Part shown: piece after piece, positions 1 through 7,022 of the stretch
Layout: each line of letters starts with the position of its first letter
How positions within the stretch are numbered: the stretch's first letter is position 1
Assembly: GCA_964406375.1 (NCBI GenBank)
Contig: CAYORM010000070.1
Span: 1-15,063, forward strand
Length of the DNA: 15,063 nucleotides
DNA from: CAYORM01 sp964406375
GTDB taxonomy: Bacteria; Pseudomonadota; Alphaproteobacteria; DSM-16000; Inquilinaceae
Direction: 5' to 3'
Translations under genes and position numbers: made by a program
The notes under the pieces: model-generated
Told to the model about the DNA's origin: nothing
Database searches by the model: none
What the model saw: the letters and a program-made list of their open reading frames with translations, nothing else

Positions 1-819
1 CGCCAGACCCTCGGTGATCGCCTGGTTGTTCTCCAGGAAGAAGGTCTTGCCCCAGCCCGGCGGGGTGAACTGGTACAGCTCCTGATAGAGCTCCAGCGCG
101 GCCACCGCCTGGGGCGAGTTGACGATGCCGTCGACCTCATAGGTCGCGTAGTTGCCGAGCTCGCCGCCATAGCTGAACAGCACGCTCTCATAGCCCATGA
201 TCATCGCGTCATAGGCATTGTCCGTATAGATCGCGACGCCGTAGCGGCCTTCCTCGGGCCGGGTGAAGAACTCGGCGATGTCGCGAAGCTGGGCATAGGT
301 CTCGGGCACGGCCAGCGGATAGCCGTAGCGCTCCTCGAACGCCGCCATCTCGGCCGGATCCTCGAACCAGTCCTTGCGGTAGGCCCAGCCATTGGCGTCG
401 CCCTCAAGCGGGACGGCCCAATAGGTCTGGCTGCCCGCCGGATACTCGGCGTAGTAGGCGATGGTCGCCGGTGCCATCACCTCGGTGAGGTTGTGCTCGT
501 TGAAGAAGTCGGTGAGGTCGACATAGTGGCCGCCGGTGGCGCCTGCGCCGAGCCATTGCGAGTCGCCGACCACCAGATCGTAGGCATCGCCCTGCGCCGC
601 GAATTCCCGGAAGGCCTTCGTCTGGAAATCCGACCAGGGGGTGGTCTCGACGATGACCTGGACGCCGGTCTCCTGCTCGTACTCGTTCACGAGCTCCTGC
701 AGGTAGTTCGCCGGATCCCATTCCGCCCAGAAGATGGTGAGCTGCTGCGCTGACGCCGTACCGGCGCCGAACACGATCGCGGTACCGGCCAACAGGCCAG
801 CCTGAAGCTTCCTGACCAT
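1..819 (-). CDS. Sugar-type ABC transporter substrate-binding protein (family 1), C-terminus beyond the window
   Basis: The first 273 codons of a periplasmic binding protein; no stop occurs before the left edge. The ATG at 819-817 follows GGGAGAGG at about 5 nt. Residues 1-24 are a classic signal peptide: MVRK, a hydrophobic core, then TASA before QQLTIFWAEWDP. The mature start resembles family 1 (MalE-like) solute-binding proteins, which capture sugars, polyols or related compounds and deliver them to MalF/G-type permeases. Residues around VETTPWSDFQTKAFREFAAQ and the YDLVVGDSQWLG stretch are typical of this fold. The visible part is about two thirds of the usual 400-440 residues. Its permeases and ATPase would lie outside the window to the left. 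It lies 69 nt downstream of the TetR gene on the same strand, so they may be co-transcribed. Class is confident; ligand unknown. Confidence 0.9.
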   Translation of the reverse strand, partial: MVRKLQAGLLAGTAIVFGAGTASAQQLTIFWAEWDPANYLQELVNEYEQETGVQVIVETTPWSDFQTKAFREFAAQGDAYDLVVGDSQWLGAGATGGHYVDLTDFFNEHNLTEVMAPATIAYYAEYPAGSQTYWAVPLEGDANGWAYRKDWFEDPAEMAAFEERYGYPLAVPETYAQLRDIAEFFTRPEEGRYGVAIYTDNAYDAMIMGYESVLFSYGGELGNYATYEVDGIVNSPQAVAALELYQELYQFTPPGWGKTFFLENNQAITEGLA

Positions 820-837
820 GATCCTCTCCCTATTCGT

Positions 838-861
838 GCGCCGGTGTCGTCGCACCGGTGC
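838..861. promoter_or_regulatory. Palindromic element upstream of the binding-protein gene
   Basis: Positions 852-861 read GCACCGGTGC, a perfect 10-bp palindrome. Positions 838-847 read GCGCCGGTGT, which matches it at 8 of 10 bases, so the motif is repeated 14 bp apart. The arms 838-846 and 853-861 can also pair as a hairpin with one mismatch. The element lies 20-40 bp before the binding-protein start codon, in the 69-nt gap after the TetR gene. It could be an operator or, less likely, a terminator; no T-tract follows on either strand. Confidence 0.4.
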
Positions 862-888
862 TTATTGTGTTTATCGACTACAGGGTCT

Positions 889-1617
889 TCACGATCGCAG
901 TCTTGATGCTGCCTTGCTCTCCTTCTGCGAGGCCGTCTCCGCCGGCCCGCCTTCCACCTCCTCCAGCGCCGCACGGATGATAGCATGCGCGGCCCAGACC
1001 GCCGTGCGTCGCGCCTGCTCTGGCGCCTCGCCGCAGATGTCGGTCAGGACGACCATCGCCTCGATGCCGAAGACGAGCGACATCGCGTGGCAGACCTTCT
1101 CGAACCGCGCCCGCCCCAGCCGGCCGCGCAGCGGCGCCAGCGCCTTGCGCAAGAGCGCCTTGCGGTTGCCACGCACCAGCGGCGGCTCGCTGCCAAGCGT
1201 GCCGGCCTGGCGCCGGCTCCACTGGTCGAGCGCCAGCAGCAGCGCCGCGCGGTGCGTCGCCTCGTAATTCTGCATCCGCGGATAGGCGAAGGACAGCAGA
1301 TCGGCCACCCGCTGCTCGACATCCTCGCTGTCGGAATGCCAGTCGAGGATCGGACCCAGCGCCTCGTCCACCGCCGCCTGGATCATCGCGGTCTGGCTCG
1401 GGAAGTAGCGGTACGCCGTGGTGCGTGACACCCCCGCCGCCTCTGCCACCTCGCTGACGGAGGGGACGACGCCCCCCTGCATCAGCCGCATCGCGGCGTC
1501 GAGCATCGTCCGCCGCGTCCGCGCCCGCGGGCCCTTCTCGACCGGCTTGTCGGCCGGCTTCTCGCCCGGGCTTGCCGCCGGATCGAGTGCCGGGATCGCT
1601 TGACGTGGGACGACCAT
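889..1617 (-). CDS. TetR/AcrR family transcriptional regulator
   Basis: A 242-residue DNA-binding repressor if translated from the ATG at 1617-1615. The N-terminus carries a charged linker (PGEKPADKPVEKGPRARTRR), then the TetR helix-turn-helix at about residues 54-74 (VSEVAEAAGVSRTTAYRYFP), where the recognition-helix signature SRTTAYRYFP is textbook. The rest is a variable all-helical ligand-binding and dimerisation domain. Alternative ATG starts in the same frame lie at 1641 and 1692. None has a good Shine-Dalgarno. The 1692 start would overlap the TTG of the divergent gene and leave no control region, so I prefer 1617. The gene is divergent from the Tm-1-like operon and upstream of the binding-protein gene, which suggests local control of both. 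The effector is unknown but is probably the imported compound or a catabolite (inference). Confidence 0.9.
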   Translation of the reverse strand: MVVPRQAIPALDPAASPGEKPADKPVEKGPRARTRRTMLDAAMRLMQGGVVPSVSEVAEAAGVSRTTAYRYFPSQTAMIQAAVDEALGPILDWHSDSEDVEQRVADLLSFAYPRMQNYEATHRAALLLALDQWSRRQAGTLGSEPPLVRGNRKALLRKALAPLRGRLGRARFEKVCHAMSLVFGIEAMVVLTDICGEAPEQARRTAVWAAHAIIRAALEEVEGGPAETASQKESKAASRLRS

Positions 1618-1647
1618 GCCAATACGGTACCGGCGTCTCATAAGAAA

Positions 1648-1689
1648 CGCAATTCCCAAAAAGCCGGACCGGAACCGGTGAGAATTGCG
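1648..1689. promoter_or_regulatory. Candidate operator in the divergent control region
   Basis: The arms CGCAATTC (1648-1655) and GAATTGCG (1682-1689) form a perfect 8-bp inverted repeat across a 26-bp spacer. The spacer holds a second dyad, ACCGG-AA-CCGGT (1668-1679). Both sit between the TetR gene and the divergent Tm-1-like gene. A further 8-bp palindrome, CGGTACCG, lies at 1625-1632. TetR proteins usually bind short dyads next to their own gene, so this is the best place for the operator. I could not identify convincing -35/-10 boxes here. Confidence 0.45.
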
Positions 1690-1691
1690 CA

Positions 1692-2969
1692 TTGGGGAGG
1701 AACCGGGAAACGTCGTTACAGTCGCAGCCAGCGGCCGGGCGTGTCTACGTCGTCGGCACCGCGGACACCAAGGGGGAGGAGCTCGTCCATCTCGGCGCGC
1801 TGCTGCGCGCCGCGGGCTGCGCTCCGCTGCTCGTCGATGTCGGCATCCGCCCGCCGCCGGCGCCGGTGGCGGCGGCCATCGACATCACCGCGCGCCGCGT
1901 GGCCGACCACCATCCAGCCGGCGTCGATGCCGTCTTCTGTGACGATCGCGGCCGGGCGGTCGCCGCGATGGGCGAGGCTTTCGCCCGCTTCCTGCGCGGC
2001 CCAGACGGGCAGGGCCGGCCCGATCTCGCCGGCGTGATCGGCATCGGCGGGGGCGGCGGCACCTCGATCGTCACCGCCGGCCTGCGCGCGCTGCCGATCG
2101 GCGTGCCGAAGCTGATGGTCTCGACCCTCGCCTCGGGTGATGTCGGTCCCTATGTCGGTGTCGCCGACATTGCGATGATACCCTCCGTCGTCGATCTCGC
2201 CGGCCTCAACCGCATCAGCCGCCTCGTGCTGCGCAACGCCGCCCATGCGATGGCCGGCATGGTCCGGGCCGCGCCAGACGAGGCTGGCGGGGCCGCGCCG
2301 GGCGACGCGCGGCGGGCGATTGGCCTCACCATGTTCGGGGTTACGACGCCCTGCGTCACCCGTGTCGCCGCGCTGCTGCGCCCCGATTTCGACTGCCTCG
2401 TCTTCCACGCGACCGGGACGGGCGGCCGGGCGATGGAGAAGCTGCTCGACAGCGGCCTTCTCACCGGCCTCGTCGACGCCACGACGACGGAGATCTGCGA
2501 TCTGCTCCTGGGCGGCGTGCTGAGCGCCGGCGAGGACCGGCTGGGCGCCGTGATCCGCACCGGCCTGCCCTATGTCGGCTCGGCCGGCGCGCTCGACATG
2601 GTGAATTTCGGCGCGCCGGAGACGGTGCCTGCGCAGTATCGCGACCGGCGCCTCTACCCCCACAACCCGCAGGTCACGCTGATGCGGACGACCGCGGAGG
2701 AATGCCGCCGGATCGGTGCCTGGATCGCGGCGCGACTGGACCGCTGTACCGGTCCCGTCCGCTTCCTTCTGCCCGAGGGGGGTGTGTCTGCTCTTGATGC
2801 ACCCGGCCAGCCCTTCCATGACCCGGTTGCCGACGCGGCGCTGTTCGAGGCGATCGAGCGGGGCGTGCGGCCGACACCGGGCCGCCGGATCCTCCGGCTG
2901 CCCTTCCACATCAACGATCCGGACTTCGCGGCGGCTCTCGCCGGCGCCTTCCGCGAGGTCGTGCGCTGA
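1692..2969 (+). CDS. UPF0261 / Tm-1-like ATP-binding domain protein
   Basis: About 425 residues, full length for UPF0261 proteins (roughly 400-430). Recognisable signatures are the N-terminal RVYVVGTADTKGEELVHLG (residues 17-35), the glycine-rich GVIGIGGGGGTS (114-125), MVSTLASGDVGPYVG (142-156) and, in the C-terminal half, an HATGTGGRAMEKLLDSG segment. In the tomato homologue Tm-1 this region binds nucleotide and blocks tobamovirus replication; the bacterial role is not established. The start is the TTG at 1692, with a GGTGAG purine stretch (1677-1682) 9 nt upstream. No ATG or GTG is available in frame before the first conserved block, and an in-frame stop lies at 1641. It heads a six-gene unit, 12 nt before the PEP-hydrolase-like gene. 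Family is confident; start moderate; function unknown. Confidence 0.9.
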   Translation: MGRNRETSLQSQPAAGRVYVVGTADTKGEELVHLGALLRAAGCAPLLVDVGIRPPPAPVAAAIDITARRVADHHPAGVDAVFCDDRGRAVAAMGEAFARFLRGPDGQGRPDLAGVIGIGGGGGTSIVTAGLRALPIGVPKLMVSTLASGDVGPYVGVADIAMIPSVVDLAGLNRISRLVLRNAAHAMAGMVRAAPDEAGGAAPGDARRAIGLTMFGVTTPCVTRVAALLRPDFDCLVFHATGTGGRAMEKLLDSGLLTGLVDATTTEICDLLLGGVLSAGEDRLGAVIRTGLPYVGSAGALDMVNFGAPETVPAQYRDRRLYPHNPQVTLMRTTAEECRRIGAWIAARLDRCTGPVRFLLPEGGVSALDAPGQPFHDPVADAALFEAIERGVRPTPGRRILRLPFHINDPDFAAALAGAFREVVR

Positions 2970-2981
2970 CGAAAGACGCCG

Positions 2982-3812
2982 ATGCCCTTCATCCCCCGAC
3001 AGACCCTGCTCGCCAAGTTCCACGACATGGTCCGCCGCCGGATCCCGATCATCGGTGGCGGCGCTGGTACGGGCCTCTCCGCCAAATGCGAGGAGGCGGG
3101 CGGGATCGACCTCATCATCATCTACAATTCGGGCCGCTACCGCATGGCGGGTCGCGGCTCCTCGGCCGGGCTGCTCGCCTTCGGCAATGCCAATGAGATC
3201 GTCCGCGACATGGCGCGCGAGGTGCTGCCGGTCGTCCGTCACACGCCGGTCTTGGCGGGCGTCGCCGGCACCGACCCCTTCATCCTGATGCCGCAATTCC
3301 TCGCCGAACTGAAAGCCATGGGCTTTTCGGGGGTGCAGAACTTCCCGACCGTCGGCCTGTTCGACGGGGTGATGCGGGCCAGCTTCGAGGAAACGGGTCT
3401 CGGCTACGACCTCGAGGTCGAGATGATCCGCCAGGCGCATGCGCTCGACCTGCTGACCACGCCTTACGTCTTCAATCCGGCGGAGGCGGTGGCGATGACC
3501 GAGGCGGGGGCCGACATCATCGTCGCGCATATGGGTGTCACCGTCGGCGGGACGATCGGCGCGACGACGGCCAAGAGCCTCGACCGCTGCGTCGAGGAGA
3601 TCGACGCGATCGCCGAGGCGGCGCTGGCCGTGCGGGAGGATGTGGTGATCCTGTGCCATGGCGGCCCGATCGCCATGCCGGAGGACGCAGCCACCGTCCT
3701 GCAGCGCTGCCGGCACTGTCACGGCTTCTATGGCGCCAGCAGCATGGAGCGCTTGCCGGTCGAGATCGCGCTGACCGAGCAGACCCGCCGGTTCAAGGCG
3801 ATCTCCTTCTGA
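2982..3812 (+). CDS. Phosphoenolpyruvate hydrolase family (TIM-barrel) protein
   Basis: 276 residues, normal for the family. It belongs to the TIM-barrel group annotated as PEP hydrolase-like or TIM-barrel signal transduction proteins, distantly related to PEP mutase/isocitrate lyase. Visible blocks are IPIIGGGAGTGLSAKCEEAGGIDLIIIYNSGRYR (from about residue 21), VLAGVAGTDPF, SGVQNFPTVGLFDG, IVAHMGVTVGGTIGA and LCHGGPIAMPEDA, which look like successive beta-alpha barrel elements. The same domain forms the C-terminal half of tomato Tm-1, whose N-terminal half is the preceding gene. The substrate is not known; PEP hydrolysis is a family label, not something the sequence proves. The start ATG follows a weak GAAAG. 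The next gene begins 26 nt downstream, so it is clearly in the same operon. Confidence 0.9.
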   Translation: MPFIPRQTLLAKFHDMVRRRIPIIGGGAGTGLSAKCEEAGGIDLIIIYNSGRYRMAGRGSSAGLLAFGNANEIVRDMAREVLPVVRHTPVLAGVAGTDPFILMPQFLAELKAMGFSGVQNFPTVGLFDGVMRASFEETGLGYDLEVEMIRQAHALDLLTTPYVFNPAEAVAMTEAGADIIVAHMGVTVGGTIGATTAKSLDRCVEEIDAIAEAALAVREDVVILCHGGPIAMPEDAATVLQRCRHCHGFYGASSMERLPVEIALTEQTRRFKAISF

Positions 3813-3838
3813 GGCGGGGCAGGGAAGAGGGAGGCAAG

Positions 3839-4294
3839 ATGGTCGAGATCTATCGCAGCGCCGTCATCGCGGCACCGGTCGAGCGCGTCTGGCCGGTGGT
3901 CCGCGATTTCAACGGCCTGCCTAGCTGGCACCCCGCCATCGCCGAGAGCGAGATCGAGGAGGGCTGGCCGGCCGACCGGGTCGGCTGCGTCAGGCGCTTT
4001 CGGACCCGCGACGGCGGCCTGTTGCGCGAGAAGCTCCTCGCCCTGTCGGACACGGACAGGATGGTGAGCTACAGCATCCTCGTCTCGCCGATGCCGGTCG
4101 CCGACTATGTCGCGACCATGCGGCTTACCCCGATCACAGCGGGGGCGGTCGCCGCGGGCGGCACCTTCGCGGAATGGTGGGCGCGTTTCGAGGTCACTGA
4201 GGGAACGGAGGCGGCGATGATCGCCCATATCGGGGACGCGGTGTTCGCGGGAGGCCTTGCGGCGCTGGCCCGGCTGGTGGAGGTGGCACCATGA
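3839..4294 (+). CDS. SRPBCC family protein, first of a tandem pair
   Basis: 151 residues with the START/Bet v1-like SRPBCC organisation: strand 1 with VIAAPVERVWPVVRDFNGLPSWHP (residues 9-32), the central RRFRTRDGGLLREKLLALSD, and a C-terminal helix (FAGGLAALARLVEV). Members bind hydrophobic or aromatic ligands in a deep cavity; some act as cyclases, dehydratases or ligand carriers. The ATG at 3839 follows GGGAGG at 5 nt. The open frame extends further upstream into the previous gene, but that part has no family similarity. The gene overlaps the next by four bases (ATGA), and the two products are clear paralogues. No catalytic residue can be assigned. A ligand-binding or aldol/cyclase-type function in the pathway of this operon is inference. 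Confidence 0.88.
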   Translation: MVEIYRSAVIAAPVERVWPVVRDFNGLPSWHPAIAESEIEEGWPADRVGCVRRFRTRDGGLLREKLLALSDTDRMVSYSILVSPMPVADYVATMRLTPITAGAVAAGGTFAEWWARFEVTEGTEAAMIAHIGDAVFAGGLAALARLVEVAP

Positions 4295-4737
4295 CGACGC
4301 GGGTCTTCGTCAGCGCGGTGGTGCGCGCGCCGATCGAGATGGTCTGGGCACGGGTGCGCGACTTCAACGGCCTGCCGGACTGGCATCCGCGCTTCTCGCG
4401 CAGCCATATCGAAGGGGGCGAGCCCGCAGACCGGATCGGCTGCATCCGCAATTTCGACATCGCCGGCGGCGGGACGATCCGCGAAAAGCTGCTGTCGCTT
4501 TCGGACGAGGAGCACAGCTTCACCTACTGCATCCTCGACAGCCCGCTCCCCGTCGAAGGCTACGTGGCGGGGCTGCGGCTCTGGCCGGTGACGGCCGACA
4601 ACACGACCTTCGGCGTATGGACCGCGCAGTTCCGTGTCATCTCCGGCTCGGAGGCCGAGGTCGTTGACACGGTCGGTCGCGGGACCTTCGGGAAGGCCTT
4701 CGAAGTGCTGGACGCGCTCCTGGCGGGGCGCGGCTGA
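4291..4737 (+). CDS. SRPBCC family protein, second of a tandem pair
   Basis: 148 residues, same fold as its upstream neighbour. Aligned blocks include RDFNGLPDWHP (23-33) against RDFNGLPSWHP, PADRIGCIRNF against PADRVGCVRRF, and REKLLSLSD against REKLLALSD. Divergence is greater in the C-terminal third (GTFGKAFEVLDALLAG). A perfect GGAGGT (4279-4284) lies inside the end of the first gene, 6 nt before this ATG, and the start overlaps the previous stop as ATGA. Coupled, roughly equal synthesis is therefore likely, as for a heteromeric complex or two related steps. The ligand is unknown. Confidence 0.88.
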   Translation: MTTRVFVSAVVRAPIEMVWARVRDFNGLPDWHPRFSRSHIEGGEPADRIGCIRNFDIAGGGTIREKLLSLSDEEHSFTYCILDSPLPVEGYVAGLRLWPVTADNTTFGVWTAQFRVISGSEAEVVDTVGRGTFGKAFEVLDALLAGRG

Positions 4738-4794
4738 CGATCAAGACGGAGCCCCGCGGCGCAGGGCGGGACCGGACATGGATGGGAGGACGCC

Positions 4795-5700
4795 GTGCAC
4801 AGAATCTCGATCGGCACCTGGGCCTACTCGATCGGCCCCTATGCCGACAATCCCGTACCCTTCGAGGAGGTGGTGAAGGGGCTGCAGCGCCTGAATTTCG
4901 ACGGGCTGGAGCTCGGCGCCTTCAATTCCCACCCGAACTGGAAGACCCATCCCCACAAGGAGGACCGCGAGCGACTGAAGGAACTCGTCGCCGGTCACGG
5001 CCTCGCTTTCTCGGGCATCGCCTCCGACCTCTGGGGGGAGAAGCTGCTCAACGCCGAGGACGAGCAGCAGCAGTATCTCGAGACTTTCCGGAAGTGCCTG
5101 GACTTCGCCCATGACCTCGGCATCGACGTGTTCCGGGTCGATACGGTCCAGCCGCCGGAGATCCTCAACGAGATGGACAAGGATGAGGCGCGGCGCCGGC
5201 TGGTGCGGACCTGGAAGCAGGTGGCGCGCGAGGCCGCCGATCGCGGCATGGAGGTGACCTGGGAGTTCGAGCCCGGCTTCGCCTTCAACCGGCCGTCCGA
5301 CATCATCCAGGTGCTCGATGAGATCGACGAGCCGAATTTCGGTGTCCAGTTCGACACCTGCCACGCCTATACGGTGTCGGTGGTCGGTGCCAAGCAGACC
5401 GGCGGGCCGAAGGAGACGCTGGAGGGCGGCGTGCTCGAATTCGCCCGCAAGCTGCGCGGCAAGATCAACACCGTCCATGTGATCGACAGCGACGGCTCGC
5501 TGCATGACGACCACACCAGCAACCACGTGCCGATCGGTGACGGACATATCGACCTGCTGCCGGTACTCGAGGAGCTCGCGCACAACAGCGGCATCAAGCG
5601 CGACTGGTGGACGATCGATCTGTGCTTCTGGCCGGACGCCTGGGAGGTGACCGAGCGCTGCAAGACCGCGCTCGACACGCTCAACCGCAAAGTCGGTTGA
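4795..5700 (+). CDS. Sugar phosphate isomerase/epimerase-like TIM-barrel protein
   Basis: 301 residues, typical for the xylose-isomerase-like TIM-barrel (AP-endonuclease family 2) superfamily, which includes sugar epimerases, inosose dehydratases and hydroxypyruvate isomerases. It starts with strand 1 (HRISIGTWAYS). The probable metal site is formed by acidic residues in TWEFEPG (E157/E159), D187 and H190 in QFDTCH, H228 in VHVIDSDG, and an acidic residue in the last strand, here D275 (WTIDLCFWP) where Glu is common. The start is a GTG at 4795 with GGGAGG about 5 nt before it; no ATG in frame precedes the first conserved strand. The gene is 57 nt after the SRPBCC pair and 28 nt before a Gfo/Idh/MocA dehydrogenase. 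That pairing is very common in sugar, inositol and sugar-acid catabolism. Exact substrate unknown. Confidence 0.92.
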   Translation: MHRISIGTWAYSIGPYADNPVPFEEVVKGLQRLNFDGLELGAFNSHPNWKTHPHKEDRERLKELVAGHGLAFSGIASDLWGEKLLNAEDEQQQYLETFRKCLDFAHDLGIDVFRVDTVQPPEILNEMDKDEARRRLVRTWKQVAREAADRGMEVTWEFEPGFAFNRPSDIIQVLDEIDEPNFGVQFDTCHAYTVSVVGAKQTGGPKETLEGGVLEFARKLRGKINTVHVIDSDGSLHDDHTSNHVPIGDGHIDLLPVLEELAHNSGIKRDWWTIDLCFWPDAWEVTERCKTALDTLNRKVG

Positions 5701-5728
5701 GACGGATCGGCGGATGGAAGGAAGCACC

Positions 5729-6868
<1,140 letters not shown>

Positions 6869-6869
6869 G

Positions 6870-6946
6870 GGGCAACGCAAGGGCAACCGAGAATAGTATG
6901 ATTTATCGCTCGGGACGCGACAGGGCGCGGCAACCCAGTCGGTTGC
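6870..6946. promoter_or_regulatory. Repeated GCAAC motifs and possible promoter before the amidase
   Basis: GGGCAAC occurs at 6870-6876 and again at 6881-6887, exactly 11 bp apart. GCAACC-CAGTC-GGTTGC forms a perfect 6-bp dyad at 6930-6946. An AT-rich island at about 6891-6910 includes TATGAT (6897-6902), one mismatch from a sigma70 -10 box, but I see no good -35. The motif clustering suggests a regulator-binding region and an independently controlled amidase gene. Confidence 0.35.
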
Positions 6947-6986
6947 GGCCATTGGCCTGACCGGAGCGATGGGATTTACTCCCCGC

Positions 6987-7004
6987 CCGGGTCGGCGGAC
7001 CCGG
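6987..7004 (+). promoter_or_regulatory. Leader hairpin of the amidase gene
   Basis: CCGGGTC (6987-6993) and GACCCGG (6998-7004) pair perfectly around a 4-nt loop. The stem ends a few bases before the Shine-Dalgarno GGGGAGGA (from 7010). There is no T-tract, so it looks more like a leader stem that could affect ribosome access or mRNA stability than a terminator. Confidence 0.35.
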
Positions 7005-7022
7005 CTGAAGGGGAGGAACGGG

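Noticed and set aside
1716..3722. A 668-codon open frame on the minus strand opposite the Tm-1-like and PEP-hydrolase-like genes
   Set aside because: It is fully antisense to two genes with clear family motifs, and its translation is Arg/Asp/His-rich low-complexity sequence as expected from the complement of GC-rich codons.
3653..3838. Upstream extension of the first SRPBCC frame to 213 residues
   Set aside because: It lies within the 3' end of the PEP-hydrolase-like gene in another frame; the ATG at 3839 has GGGAGG and begins the conserved fold.
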